This document shows positions 31,679-44,275 of a stretch of 64,000 nucleotides of DNA, piece after piece; within the stretch, counting starts at the first letter, position 1, and every line of letters starts with the position of its first letter. Both the position numbers and the translations under genes were made by a program. Source of the DNA: Prostheceraeus crozeri. Its lineage: Eukaryota; Platyhelminthes; Polycladida; Euryleptidae. Under the pieces are notes generated by a model. It did no database searches. It was not told the origin of the DNA and was given only the letters and a program-made list of their open reading frames with translations. Location: positions 682,001-746,000 of the forward strand of contig CAJQUW010000932.1 in NCBI GenBank assembly GCA_907163375.1. The letters run 5' to 3'.

Positions 31679-34600
31679 GATCGAATATGAGTAGTGATTT
31701 GAATAAACTATTTGAATCCATCGATCGAAGTGGAAAGGGCTATCTCACCGTTCCTGAAATTCAGCATGTATATGAATCAGTTCAGTGCCAGTGGGTCGAA
31801 GAAAACTACGTATATCAGGCAATTATGTCACTAGAGGATGGCAAGCATGATCGTATCTTTCCTCATCAATTTGGAGATGTTCTGAAAGAGTTATACAATT
31901 TAAAGCGATCTGAAGAAGAAGCTCGGTGAGTCTGAATTAAAATTGCTATATTCGAAATTGTTTGATCACCGCAACTGCTTCTTTTTAGATGGGCGTTCCT
32001 AGGAATAGCTGATTACGATCGCTGTGTGTCAGTCGAAAATGCATTTCTCCTTTTCCAAGCTTGTCAAAACGAGAACTTTTCATTGGAGCATTGGAATCTG
32101 TTCTTAAAATCTCGGGAAGATCCTACATTACCGGTCACGTTTGATGAAATGAAATTTTGGCTGAGTGCAAAACCATTTGGGGGACCAACAACTCAGGCTG
32201 CCATAAAGGAGGAGCGAAATATGATCAGGGAGCGCAAATTGGACTCGGATTTGAAGAAGTTAAAGAAGTACAGTAAATTCGAGGTACGTTAATTTACTTT
32301 TCAGGAATAAGTTTTCACGTTAGCTGCCATCACACTCTCACATGTCAGAGAGATGATGTTGTTCTTGTTGGTCAGAGGCCTCAAGATTAAGGGAAGTATC
32401 ATTAGTATCTTTCGTGCATGGATAATCTCTCCAACATGCATCATCAATTACACCACAGTGAGGGTGCATATGTCTCCACAGTTTCGTTTTAGTGTTAAGA
32501 AAACTCGTCATCAAATTCTCTTGCACCACACTTTTCAGATTGCAGTCTGCAAAACTGTGTGGAATAATTCTCTTACACCACAGTTTTGCCCGACACTCAC
32601 TCACTTCATAGAAAGGTAATAAAAATGGCTTTCTAAACATCTCTCACTGTGTACATTAGGTCGGTGAGATGTTTAACAAATAAACAATTAAGCACATTGT
32701 AAGAAGTTTAACGAGGATCACAATAAATCATTGGAAGAGAAGGATAATCTTGTCATAATGTCCAGCAAAGTCGTTGAGGTAACACATTTCTATTGAGATT
32801 TTTGCTAATGTAAATGTAAATGTGAATGTGAAATCTTTAAGTTGTGTTAAGCATCCATGGCGTTGTTCATTAACTAAACATTCTGCCAACATTAAATTTA
32901 TCCGAATAAAATATTCTGCAGTTTCTGAACGACGGTGTAACACCGAAATAGGCTCAGTATTCTGTGGTTTTCGGTGTTATAGAGTCTTTCAAAATAATGG
33001 AATAGTAATTCTGCCTAACAGATAACTAAATCGGTTCACTTTTCTGTCGGTCGAATTTTTAGTCAATCAATGCATTTAAGTTAATTGCTAGTTTGGGCCT
33101 ATTATATTAGTTGTGCATTCGCACATAGCCTATTTCACACGCTTCAAAAAATTATCTATTTAGCTAAAGTGTTTAAACGGTCATCGATTTGATTGCATAA
33201 CATTATAATTCTGATGTTTGCAACAACTTGTCCCGTATGCGGGACAAGTGGTTTTTCAATGGGCAAATGGTTTTTCTTTATGTTTGTAACTGTAGAAAAA
33301 ATTCTCATACACCACAATTAGACCAATTAAGGAGCAAGAAAGTATGATGAGATTTACACCACTGTTTTGTTCTCGTGTTACGAAAACTCTTCGTCAAAAC
33401 CTCTTATAAGACCACTGTTTTCGGAATGTAGTCTGCAAAACTGTGGATGTGGAAGAATGTTTCTCTTACACCACAGTTTTGCCCCGAAACTCACTCTCTT
33501 CATGAAATGGTGATAAAAAATGGAAGCACAACAATAATGGTGTATATGTCGCCACAGTTTTGTTTTGGTCTCTTGTTAAGAAAACAGTTGCCAAAATCTC
33601 TATACTCCTAGGATGCACATATCAATGTCAACTTAAACTACATGCATGGCCCTCTTTATTAGCGAAAAATTTAGTCCTCAGAAAATTCAACGGGTTAAAA
33701 ATTCTGTCGACTTTCCTAAAACATAAAAATTATAAATATCCTCTTTTGTTGAAGATAAAATACCTCCTCACTGAATTCAAACTGAGAAATTGTCATGTTT
33801 TGATGTTCATTCACTTCTTGAAATTCGAATGCCTTGTCGTTGTAAAAACAAAGTTTCCGCTGAAGTCATCCGTCTGCCGCACATCGCTTGCCCGCGCCAG
33901 TCATAAAATATCCGGTTTCTCTGATTCTGGCTGAACAAACACTTTCCCCCTCATGCGCGAACTGTGGAAAAAAATCTCATACACCACACTTAGACCAATG
34001 TAGGGGTAAGAAACTGTGGTGTAATTCGGTTGCACCCCTCGTAATCCAACTCACGCTTCGCGCTCGTTGAATTGACTCGTGGTGTAACCTACAAATATTC
34101 TGTAGTGATGATACTATAGTAAATGAAATCACTTTGAATCAATTAGATATCATTTCAGGACGAAAGATCGCGAAGCTTCCGAAAAGATGAAGAAAGTCAA
34201 GATTATCAATACAAAATTGAGAATGTCGTCAATCGAAAATTGAATAAGTGAGTTCAATTGTCAATGTATTATTGATGGAAATATTTTGATGACATTGATA
34301 TTGGGAAGTAGAATGTAATGAAAAATTGAAATTCATATGTAGTATGCTGAAATGTATTTATTCCTATCTTTCCATGTATCTCACAAATTATGCACTCTGC
34401 ACTAACGCTGCTCGCAAGTTAACTATGTCTTATGTTTATACATTACTATAGTACTAATATTTGTCGGTGTCGACTATATTTCTTGATAGCATTCTAAGCC
34501 ATGGAAAGACAGTAGGATACCTGTGTTAATCTACTCTCCCTGTGAATGAAACATCAAGGTGCCTATCAACAAGCGCATATCATGCTCATAAATTAGCGGA

Positions 34601-37577
34601 ATGTCAAGTAGGGTCTGAAAGGATGGCACATTTAAAACTTTGTTTCAAATGTGTTTCTGAACCATCCGAAAGTCATGTTTAAAACACGATTAAAATGCTA
34701 GCTTCTAAAAGTAGTTCCAGATTTTTGTTTAAAAGTGTTCTTTTGTCCCTTTGATAACACAGCTATTAAGTTGATGTTATAAGCATGATGTCATTTAAAG
34801 AAAATGCAACATGTCTTTATCATGTCTTACGTAAAATCTTTACGAGATCATGAACATTACTGCATGTATGTACTATTTAGGACTATCAAATCTATCTAGA
34901 CACAAGCGAATAATGCATGAGAATTCCGGCAATGTGCTATCGAAGCCAATATTCATCAGTTTACAATTGGCCAAGTAAATGCTGTTATCACATGTCATTA
35001 TTTGAAAAAGTCTAAAAAGGGCTAAATGCAAAATTCTTGTTTAAAACATGGTTTTAAAGCCAGCTATGTTTTTAACTCAGTGTAAATGACATAATCAAAT
35101 ACTGAGTTACATCCTCAGTTGAATAAAAGGGAGCTAACATGAATGGCTTCCACTTTATCCAACATCAGGCCAGCATTTGTTAATTACTACAGGTGCACTA
35201 GCTTAGACGACATGTCAGCAGTGTGTAAAAAATAGTGGTTAAATCCGCCGAAATTTCACTTGAGGTATTTTTCAATAACTCTATTCACAAGGAACACATT
35301 GTTCTGTCAGCATGCTGAAAAAGTTTTCTTTTAACAGTTCCTACAGTTTTTTGGCATCAACAACAGATGACTTTAGATCGATGATGAGTCAAATTTGAAG
35401 TCAGAATGCAACTTCGGCAAAGAGAAAAAATAGTTTTCAGTAAATTTGCTTGATTTAACAATTTTTGATAGTATTAGGCATATAACATAAATCAAAATTA
35501 ATTTGTAGATGGAATAACGAGGGAATTACTGCATTTCTCAATGATGATGGGACTCAATGGTATTCTGATAATCCACAGCCCACTGCTCGTCACTACATTG
35601 CTCCAAGCGATCTATTACGTCTACTTGATCAGAAATACGATACTATTCGGGGACAAATATTTCAAGTTATGTCGCAGCAAGACAGAGGTAATTTCTCAAC
35701 TAACCCACCAATTCATTAACACAAAACGTAGCTGTAATTGCTAATATGGACATCGTTATCTTTGACGGATGTGCTCAATCAGATTGAATAAACTGAACAT
35801 TGGCTCATCGTAGGACTTAGCTGAAAAGCCACAGTTAAGGATAGAGAAAAGTTAGAATGCATGCACGTTTTGCTTCGTCGCTCTGTAATTTTATTGTTCC
35901 CTTACGCAGCCTTACTTCCTATGTGAAATGAATTCTTGATGATTGCTGTGAACTTACTTAATTTAAGACACATCACCATTCTTGCAGATGTACATAATTA
36001 GATAGTGCTACCTTTCAAATGAGATTTGTGCTGTTTTATGTAACATATCATTTCGCAAAATTTTTTCACATAATAGTTGAAGTTTCCATCTGTGCAGCAC
36101 TAGCAGAGCCGGAATTTTGTAGAAATTGTCTATATGGAGGTATGTCAGAACTTCAACGGAGTAATAGCGTGCTATATTCTACATTAACATGGTGAATGCT
36201 TCACAGCGCAGTATTTCGTGTCGTGGTGAGATGCCATCAAGGGTGACGGCTCAATTCCATCCAATTGGAAGTTCTCAGATGCTTAGTCACTTCATCGTTA
36301 TCGAGCTCTTTCTTAGTCGTCATCGACCCCATAATGCCTAAGGATATTTCCCTACCTCTTCTTGATACTGAGAATTGAGGATTTCTGGAGTGCAACGAGA
36401 TTCTGGGGTGGTGAATGGGAATCGGCTATATTCCTTTATTCCCAAAAAATTACTTAGAATTACCTAACAAACGTAGGGTGTAAAATTTGATGTGTGAACT
36501 TTCAATGGTGGCATTGATTTCTTCTAGTCTCCAACTTATACATATTTGTGAAAATGTTGAGCATACACTTGATTTTGGCTATAAATACATTCAGTGATGC
36601 CTAGCCAAAAGTGATCATTCCCATACATCTGTTAAGTATTATTCCGCAAGTCTAAGAACATTCAATTGAGATTGTGAAGACGGAATGCGATCCCGAGATA
36701 CATGTACCTAAAGTCTTCTTGCGATTAAGAGAAATGCAAAAATACTGTTCATGCATGACTTTAATACAATATTTAGTAAGGAGCTTTTACACAACTTTTA
36801 AATGTTCACGATGGTATAATAGATGATAATGATATTATTTATGGACTCATACTTACACAACAATATACTCATATTGAAAATTGATGCGTTCCATCGAAAG
36901 TTATCATACAAAGTGTATATGAAAAGTGGCAAAATTCAGACCTCTGAGAAAAAGCAGTTTTCAAAATCTGATATGTATACTATATAGCCTACAGCTTCCA
37001 GTGACCGAATCCAACGCCCTTTGGGTAAAATTTGAGAATACACTAAAGATATAAGTCTGAAAAAAGCTAAGATGATTTCAGGTGACATCGATGCGATCAT
37101 GAGGTAGAAAGTTGCAATCTATCCTCAAATGTCAGAGTTATTGATGAGAGGGACCCGTGTCCCATCCCGTAGACGAACGAAGTTGTCAGAAACTAAACAT
37201 GCCCCTACTCGAACAGAAGATGAGACTAAAAGTGTTATAATCTCGAATAATTCATGTAATTCAACTTTTATTGAGTTTTATTCATTTGTCATCTACAATC
37301 TCTCGCACCGCAGATACTTCGGGAGACATCAAATATCTTGCACTACAAGAGCGGCGTTTGAGGAAATCGGGTGAATTGAAATCGAATTCGCAAACGCTTC
37401 CAGGATCGACCGCTTCTCTAGCATTTTCTTTGACTGCTGTTGCGGATGAAGTTGGTGAGAACCAACGAGAAGACATGAGAAAATTTGCCAGAGAATTTGA
37501 TTCTCTACTCTCCAGTGGGCGCTCAAAGGAAGAGGCTTCAGAAGAGTTGCGCAATCAGTTCAAGAAAAAATTTCCGG
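31679..37577 (+). CDS. Host EF-hand/coiled-coil gene (five exons seen; ends open)
   Basis: Five exons join in phase with canonical splice sites: 31679-31925 (donor GTGAGT), 31989-32283 (acceptor TTTTTAG, donor GTACGT), 34159-34247 (acceptor TTTCAG, donor GTGAGT), 35509-35687 (acceptor TTTGTAG, donor GTAATT) and 37314-37577 (acceptor GCACCGCAG, donor GTGAGT). A start at ATG 31687 or 31645 is possible, or the first exon may be internal because an AG acceptor precedes it. The product begins with an EF-hand (FESIDRSGKGYLTVPEIQHV, loop D-S-K-G-L-E pattern). A degenerate second half and charged helical segments follow (LLRLLDQKYDTIRGQIF, then RRLRKSGE and EDMRKFAREFDSLL). The last exon ends in split phase 1, so more exons must follow. 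I do not recognise the family. It may be a calcium-responsive cytoskeletal or ciliary protein, but this is a guess. Confidence 0.75.
32400..34060. repeat. Degenerate dispersed repeats in host intron 2
   Basis: Related blocks containing CTTACACCACAGTTTTGCCC and a following ACTCACT.TCTTCAT recur at about 32565-32625 and 33465-33525. Shorter relatives lie at 33370-33450 and 33545-33600. CTCATACACCACA.TTAGACCAAT occurs at about 33304 and 33968. The unit is roughly 200 bp. A perfect hairpin ACTTGTCCCG-TATG-CGGGACAAGT lies at 33226-33249. No coding capacity is seen. Confidence 0.55.
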
Positions 37578-37828
37578 GTGAGTATGGTCAATATCTTACC
37601 TGCGATATTATCTGTGCTTGATCAATTTGTTATTTATATCAGGGCTCTTCAACCTACTTACCCTCAGACCTGTAGAAGGAAATGTCATGCACCTTATGAA
37701 GGAAATGTTGATAACGGTATACCTCAAAAAATTAATAAAGTCGTCATATCGAATGGTAATTCTATATTTGACCTAAATAAATTGTGGCAACTTTTGCCGC
37801 TAATTAAAATGTGTAATAAACTCATAGA
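37578..37828. other. Start of the intron after host exon 5
   Basis: Follows the GTGAGT donor of exon 5. No gene or clear repeat is visible before the LINE tail. Confidence 0.4.
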
Positions 37829-38120
37829 AGAATAGAATAGAATAGAAATATCTTTATTTCTCATACAAAAGCGGTATGAATAGGAGGCTACTCCACTTGA
37901 TCACAATATTGTTGAAAAAAACATGTTAGGAAAAAACAGAATATTTTACAAAGGATTTGTTGAAGAGGGCAGATTTTCTCTGTAAAGGTAACAATATTCG
38001 CGTTCGCCTGATATCGCGTGCCGAGTTGCGAACAATAAAAAATTGTGACAATGGATGACAATGCTTGTTGTCACAGATCCTCTTAACAAGATTCATAAGT
38101 TCTTTAAGAGGGGTCATTTA
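37829..38120 (-). mobile_element. 3' end of a LINE (non-LTR retrotransposon), truncated
   Basis: On the minus strand a short frame carries NSARDIRRTRILLPLQRK, resembling the NSLP.DIR.....FKR.LK ending of LINE (CR1/Jockey/L2-like) second ORFs. It is followed by a 3' end with ATAAAGATATTTCT and a short tandem tail (ATTCT)n at 37829-37848. Such simple-repeat tails are typical of these clades. Only the 3' fragment is present, as expected for a 5'-truncated insertion. Confidence 0.6.
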
Positions 38121-39585
38121 TTATTATGTTTGCAAGTAATGAAAGTGAAATTGGATTTTACACTAGCTTCAAAGTCAGGTTTCACATGGCCAAGATACTC
38201 CTACGGGGTGCAATGTTCCCTATTCTCAAAATCACTCATGATAAGCTAATCTACCTCAAACTTGCCCTCTGAGTCTCTCAGGCGCCTTCTTGAAGCTGCA
38301 AGGCCATTAGACGGAAAATCATAATCATGAAAATGAATTAATTTTATGGGGATTTGGCATGCTTTTGCGCTCACCCTCAACTTTCCTTCACTGCCCTTGA
38401 ACGGCAATCACATCCCCTAGGATTGATGAGTTTGATTCTTAACATTGAAAATATCAAGCATTAAATTTGACTGATTTGTATCTGATTTGTAGATCATCAA
38501 AATTCATATTTTTTTTATCAGGGTCAATTTGAAGAAACAGTAATAGTACCGGTAGTGTTATTTTTCAGTAAATTCACATAAAATTCAGACACGGAACTTT
38601 AAATAATCCCGTAAATGTCTACCGATTAGAATAACAATGGTGGTTATGATGATAATTCATGAGTGACGCGATCTATCCTTTGCGCAGTACAGGTGTTAGA
38701 TACACTATAAATTGAAAAAATGAGGGTGGGCCAGAAGTAACCGTCGCACATGTTTCCTTGTGATCTAAGATAATATTCACTGAAATCGATGCTTTAGTTC
38801 ATTTTTTTATGTGGCCAGATGAATTCTGAGTATTTTTGTTTTGCCGCTGAAATTCAAGTTGGCTGGAACAGAATGTTGCAATTTAATATTATGTGATATA
38901 TCTAAATTATCTCTATGCATGAGATATTTATATACATACATACATAATGAACTTGCCATATACAAAGCGAGTAACGGAAAACTAGACACTGCATAAATAG
39001 TCCCTTAGTTTTATTACGTCAACATGAATATGAAGACAATTTGCATTTTCTTAAATTACACGTGCTAATCTTTTTGTATGCTTTGATACTAAACATGCAA
39101 TTTTTCTTTTTATGTGTCATCCCAGACGATGAGATCAATTAGCGATTGGTGAAACAGTATCTGCGCCAAGGCGTCAGAACTTGATGGAGTTCCGCTACTC
39201 CAGCCAAATAGAATTTCAGCAACATGATAACACTCAGAGTTCATCTGGTGACAAGACTATTGGGTAATGAACCATCAATGTAACGAATAATGCTTTAGAT
39301 TACAAGGAAGCATATTCGACGGTTACTTCTGACCCACCTTGTATATTTCAAAAATGAACAACTGAATTATGTCAGTGACTATTTTGCTACTGACTTCTAG
39401 GAACATTTGAACCTCATTTTTCGTCGCTGCACCCCTTTCTTCTGTGCGGTACACTCCAAATCTAAAGTTACAGGCGTAGATAATAACGACAGCACATTAA
39501 AAAGATGCTTGAGCTTTCAACACAAACATTTGACTGACGGAAACCGTAGTTTTGAAATTGAGGAAATATGCCTTGACTGTTCATG
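38121..39585. other. Non-coding host DNA
   Basis: About 1.5 kb without a supportable gene. Only AT-rich words and a short TACATACATACATA run near 38930 are visible. Confidence 0.45.
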
Positions 39586-39928
39586 AAATTAAAAATTTTA
39601 TATTGAAAGAAAGTCAAGTTTATTATAAAATCGTATAAAAGGTTGATCAATATATTTCGACTATTACACCATAGCCATTATCAAGAAAAGAATTCATGGT
39701 AAATACAAAAGATTTAAAATTTGATGGAGAGAATCATAGAATTAACACTGTATAGACTTATAAACATAAATAGACTTATAAACATCTATTATACGTAGAA
39801 TGAAAAGATATCTGGCAGCAGAAATGTGCTGCTAACCCATCTCTCCCCAACCTCTCAACCAAAAATTCATTATGAGAAACTACATGTACAAAAATTCCTT
39901 TGGCCCTTCACATTCAGCTCGACCATTT

Positions 39929-39934
39929 ATCGAG
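39929..39934. repeat. 6-bp target duplication, left of Polinton C
   Basis: ATCGAG directly precedes the Polinton terminus AGTAATGGG. The same six bases follow the right end at 58041-58046. Six-base duplications are the Polinton rule. Confidence 0.9.
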
Positions 39935-41945
39935 AGTAATGGGAAGAAGACCGTTCCAGGACACCGAAAAATTCAGAAAAATTGGTATTTTTAAAAACGC
40001 CTGAATTTATGAATTTTAACCATTTTTCAGGTTTTTAAGACCTAAATTCATAAATTTAGTCCATTTAAAAAGTACCATTTTTTGAAAAATTGGTATTTTT
40101 AAAAACGCCAAAATTTAAGAATTTTGGTCATTTTTTCAGGTTATGAAGACCTAAATTAACACCATTAAGTAGTAAGAACTGCGACTTTTTCCATGGCCAC
40201 GCTTGCTCTCTATTGTGGTACACATCAAGAGTGATAGACAGAACATGCAGGAGACGCAAAATGTACGTGTAAATAATGTTCAAAATCACATGCATCAGAA
40301 GAAAAGAAGACACGTCACGTCATCATCCGTTACGTTTACGAATAAAGTCAATCATAAATTGTTACTGATAAAAATATGAAATGTAGATATGTCAAATAAG
40401 TATGCGAAAGTATGAGGTATGAAGTAAAAAGAGAAAGATGTAAAAAAAAAAAAACAACACCACCAGAGGAGGAGGAGGAGAAGTAGCAGGGGAAGAATCC
40501 GCCGCATCTTCATTGAGCCCCCCTACCCATTCCGTTCATTCCCGTCTATAGAACTCGAACGCTCAAACCACACACAATCAAGGAAGGACATCTCCACACT
40601 CAAACCAGAAAGTAACTACCTTATTACTTGTCCTTGCGGAGCAAGTTGCGGAAAGGTAGACTCAAGAAGCGGAAGTGAACTTATTAGAGAGAGAGAAGAA
40701 TACACAAGAGGTTGATACTTCAACACAACCCACAAGAAACACAACCCCGAAGTCCACCAACCCACTCCACCTCATGACGTGCGATCCAGACCGAAGATCA
40801 GGGATGAAGAAAGCGCTCACGGAATCCGTGTTAGATCCGTGTGATCTTCTCAAGCGCTTTTGTGATCTTCATTGGTTATTGTCCATTATGGAACAATGTC
40901 GCGGATTCGACAGCTGTTTAATATGGAGGTTGTGACGATTCCTTTCCTCCTCCTTTTACGGTTACCCCATAAATTTCTTACTTTCTTTTACTTTATACTT
41001 TCTTTTACTTTTTTACATTTTTTATTTTTCTCCCTTTTTTTATTCAGACCTATTTTTTATGATTTAAATTTTATATGACTACGTTCATATTGAATTTGAA
41101 TGATTTCTATTCTTTCTGTATTTTTGAATGTGACTTTATTGCATATCTTTCTCTGTCTTCTGAGTTGTGTGAATGTAATGTCTGTATCTCCAAATACATG
41201 AAAAAAACAATAGAGAGCAGTCTGCCACTTCTTGAAATGTAGCTCTTATCACCACATGCAAAGTATTTATATAATCTTAAGACCTAAATTCATAAATTTA
41301 GGCGTTTTTAAAAATACCCAATTTTTCAAATTTTTCAAAATCTCAAATTTGAGAATTACAATTTTTACCTTGAAAATCATGACCGTTCCAGGACACCGAA
41401 AATCATAAAAGTTAAGAATCTCAAATTTGTGATTATGATTATTTTCTCCTCAAAATCATGACCGTTCCAGGACACCGAAAAATCATAAAAGGTAAGAAAC
41501 TCAAATTTGAGATTATGATTATTTTTATCCACAAAATCATGACCGTTCCAGGACACCGAAAAATCATAAAAGTTAAGAATCTCAAATTTGAGAATTACAA
41601 TTTTTACCTTGAAAATCATGACCGTTCCAGGACACCGAAAAATCATAAAAGTTAAGAATCTCAAATTTGAGAATTACAATTTTTACCTTGAAAATCATGA
41701 CCGTTCCAGGACACAACATCAAAAAAATTGGTATTTTTAAAAACGTCTAAATTCATGAATTTTATCCATTTTTCAGGTTTTTAAAATATGAGTTATCTAA
41801 AAATATGTGTCTAATAATATTTCTTTAAAAATGGAAGAAGCAAAAGTGGAAGAAACCTCAAGAATATATCCTTCGTTATCTCAATTATAAACAAGTGAAA
41901 TGAATAAATAAAAACACAAAGATAGAGTACGTTATATGAAAGATA
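39935..41945. repeat. Polinton C left inverted terminal repeat (contains a 1.1-kb insertion)
   Basis: Inverted partner of 57190-58040. The outer part has GACCGTTCCAGGACACC and AT-rich palindromes. The inner part has tandem units of about 80 bp around GACCGTTCCAGGACACCGAAAA at 41381, 41459, 41540, 41621 and 41700. The repeat runs into the first codons of the hydrophobic-protein gene. A foreign segment (40158-41278) is inserted in it. Confidence 0.85.
40158..41278. mobile_element. 1.1-kb retroelement-like insertion in Polinton C left terminal repeat
   Basis: The right terminal repeat lacks this segment, which proves insertion. A 12-bp duplication, AAGACCTAAATT, flanks it (40146-40157 and 41279-41290). 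On + a short stretch reads YLITCPCGASCGK, like the Cys motif of a Penelope GIY-YIG domain, so a truncated Penelope-type fragment is possible. Poly-A and pyrimidine-rich tracts occur at 40442 and 40985-41040. The class is uncertain, the boundaries are firm. Confidence 0.65.
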
Positions 41946-42493
41946 AGGAATCTCAATTATTATTAAGATTAGAGCATTATGATAAATTAAGAAAGAGATG
42001 GTCTAAAGTTAAGAATGTAACACAAGGAATTGGAATATTTTTAACAATAAGTTTAGGTGCTTTAACAATTGTTATATCTTCAGGTGTTTTGGTAATTCCA
42101 GTAGTTGCTACAACTTTAACAGGTACGGGTGTTTTTGCAACTTCACTTGTTACAATGTTAGATAAATCTTTAATAACTAAGAAACGAAAATCATTAAAAA
42201 CTAAGCATTTACATATTAAAGAAGTCTATGACAAATTGCATTACTACTTTCAAAGAGTATGTGATGATAATGTTATTACGTTAGATGAGATTTAAAAATT
42301 TGATCAAATAGCTAATGAAGTAAATCAAATATCATTTAAATTACAGTCAGAAAAAGTTGATGACAAGAATAAACAGGATGGCAAAATTTCTAGCGATTGT
42401 AAAATTTCTAATGAGGAAAATGATAAAATTTTTTTAGAAGAGCTAAAAACTTTAAGCGAAAATTTAAGCAAAACTTTATTAAACAAAACTTAA
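41831..42493 (+). CDS. Polinton C hydrophobic accessory protein
   Basis: Homologue of 6948-7782. The start ATGGAAGAAGC lies inside the left terminal repeat, and the same beginning is present, inverted, in the right repeat near 57379. The body has the hydrophobic run GIGIFLTISLGALTIVISS and VLVIPVVATTLTGTG, and a conserved LHIKEVYDKLHYYFQRV helix. Likely two membrane segments. No known family is recognised. Expression probably starts from within the terminal repeat. It is a fossil gene. Confidence 0.6.
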
Positions 42494-42502
42494 AACGAAA
42501 AG

Positions 42503-43279
42503 ATGTCAGACAACAAAGCAATAAAAAATAATTTGTTCAGTAAAATGTTTTTGTTGTATTCCAATGTTACCACAAAATTCAAATATTATATTTTAAAAAT
42601 GGATAAAATTAGAGCTGATAATTTTAAAAGAATAAAACAATTAGAAGAGTTAATAAAACAAAGAAATATTATGAAAGAAAATCATCTTCAACATAGAATG
42701 ATAAAAGCTGGTATTCAATCTGATATGTTTGAAAAAATGCAGCAAACCGAGCAAGTAAAAACTGATTTTGAAAAAACTATGAAACCATTTAAAACTCTTG
42801 AAAAAGAACTTACAAATAATGATAAACAAATTAATATAACAGATCCAGAACACAAAACTATATTAGATGACTATGGATTACTAGAATCAAACATTAATAA
42901 GAAATTACCAAAATCTATGCAATTTGAACATTCTATTTCATTTATAGATGAAAAAACAATACCTAGATTTTATCTCGGACAAAAAGAAATATTTCCACAA
43001 CCTTTTCGAGGTTTAATTTTTTCACCAGATAAATCTCCTTTTAATTTAGATAGAAATTTTGTTGATCTTTTAAGAGGAGCAGATTTAAATAATTATGCTG
43101 TAGAAGATCTCATAAAATATAAAGCTATGTTAGATAGAGTTGGTGCAGCAGTAAAATCTCTTAACCGTTATGAACAATTACAAAATTTAATATCAACAGG
43201 AGTTAAAGTAGGAAAAGGTTTTAAAACAGAAACAACTGTATTTTTACCAGATGATCCACAAGAATTACTAAATAGATGA
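42503..43279 (+). CDS. Polinton C conserved helical protein
   Basis: A 258-residue frame nearly identical to 6254-6892. It has a charged helical N-terminal half (KRIKQLEELIKQRN; KTMKPFKTLEKEL), a middle IPRFYLGQKEIFPQPFRGL and SPDKSPF block, and a C-terminal VGKGFKTETTVFLPDDPQEL segment. It lies between the hydrophobic and penton-like genes, in the same order as Polinton A. The function is unknown. Conservation in both elements argues for a structural or assembly role. Confidence 0.65.
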   Translation: MSDNKAIKNNLFSKMFLLYSNVTTKFKYYILKMDKIRADNFKRIKQLEELIKQRNIMKENHLQHRMIKAGIQSDMFEKMQQTEQVKTDFEKTMKPFKTLEKELTNNDKQINITDPEHKTILDDYGLLESNINKKLPKSMQFEHSISFIDEKTIPRFYLGQKEIFPQPFRGLIFSPDKSPFNLDRNFVDLLRGADLNNYAVEDLIKYKAMLDRVGAAVKSLNRYEQLQNLISTGVKVGKGFKTETTVFLPDDPQELLNR

Positions 43280-43531
43280 AATATTTTAATATCTGCAATA
43301 AAAGAAGGACATAATTCTAGTTTCAATGAAATTCATGCTATATTGAAAAGACTGTTAGAAAAGAAGATTCTAAATGAAGAGGGTTATAAAAGTATAGCTG
43401 AAATATGTTGTTGTTTTTAATTTTTTATAAAAAAATATTTATTCAAAATTTTTAAAAAAATTTCTTCGAGAGAATTATCATCAGCAGATTTAGATAAAAT
43501 TAATAATCAGTTAGAAAATCTAATAGAGATT

Positions 43532-44250
43532 TTGGGTTCATCAAAATTTAGTGCGACGTTAAAAATTATAACAACTACTTCATCACACACTTGTAATTTA
43601 GAACCCATTCTACATTTGGAACAAAATAAAAATTATCAAATTGCATTGACTAGTTTCTCCACATTTAACACTATTCAAAACGTTATCAAAGATGTGAATG
43701 ACCAATTTAGATATTCCACTGATAAAGGTAAAACGTGGAAAATACTAACTTTTCTTCCTGGTTCTTACGAAGTTGAATCAATATCAAATGAAATTAAGAG
43801 ACATTTAGGTATACCATTTAAAGATAAGAAACAACTACATTTTGCAGTTGAACCGGCAGTTAATAAATTTTCTCTTTAGACGAAAATCATCAAGTTGATT
43901 TTAATGATGATAGATCATTGTCAAAGCTATTAGGATTTAATAAACAAACCTATAGTCAAGGTTATCATTTAGGTGAGAAGATTCCAAAAATGACTGAAAT
44001 AAATTCAATTGTTGTACATTGTGACATTATTGAAGGAGGATATATAAATGGTAAATTGTCAAATTTGATATTCAGTTTTCCAGCTTTTACTTTACCCATT
44101 GGTTATAGATTCAATGTAATTCCACAAACATTAATATATTTCCCTATTACAAGAAAAACTATTAACATTAGAATCACTGATGAGAAAGGACAAGAAATAA
44201 ATTTTGGAGGTGAAGAGATTATGATAGATCTTTTGGTTAGAGAAGTTTAA
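43532..44250 (+). CDS. Polinton C penton-like minor capsid protein
   Basis: Homologue of 5146-5934, with the segments NKNYQIALTSFSTFNTIQNV, FLPGSYEVESISNEIKR, SKLLGFNKQTYSQGYHLG and the final INFGGEEIMIDLLVREV. The beta-rich composition and a position next to the packaging ATPase fit a penton (single jelly-roll) role. It is a fossil gene. Confidence 0.65.
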
Positions 44251-44275
44251 TTTTCTTAAAAAATGTTTATTAAAA

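Noticed and set aside
41377-41664. Open frames through the Polinton C terminal repeat (also 57430-57669)
   Set aside because: They are produced by the 80-bp tandem units being a multiple of three or nearly so, and encode only a repeated MIFRCPGTVM-type peptide.
41374-41720. CRISPR-like look of the regularly spaced repeats in the Polinton terminus
   Set aside because: The spacers are themselves repeated and palindromic, no cas genes exist, and the context is a eukaryotic transposon end.
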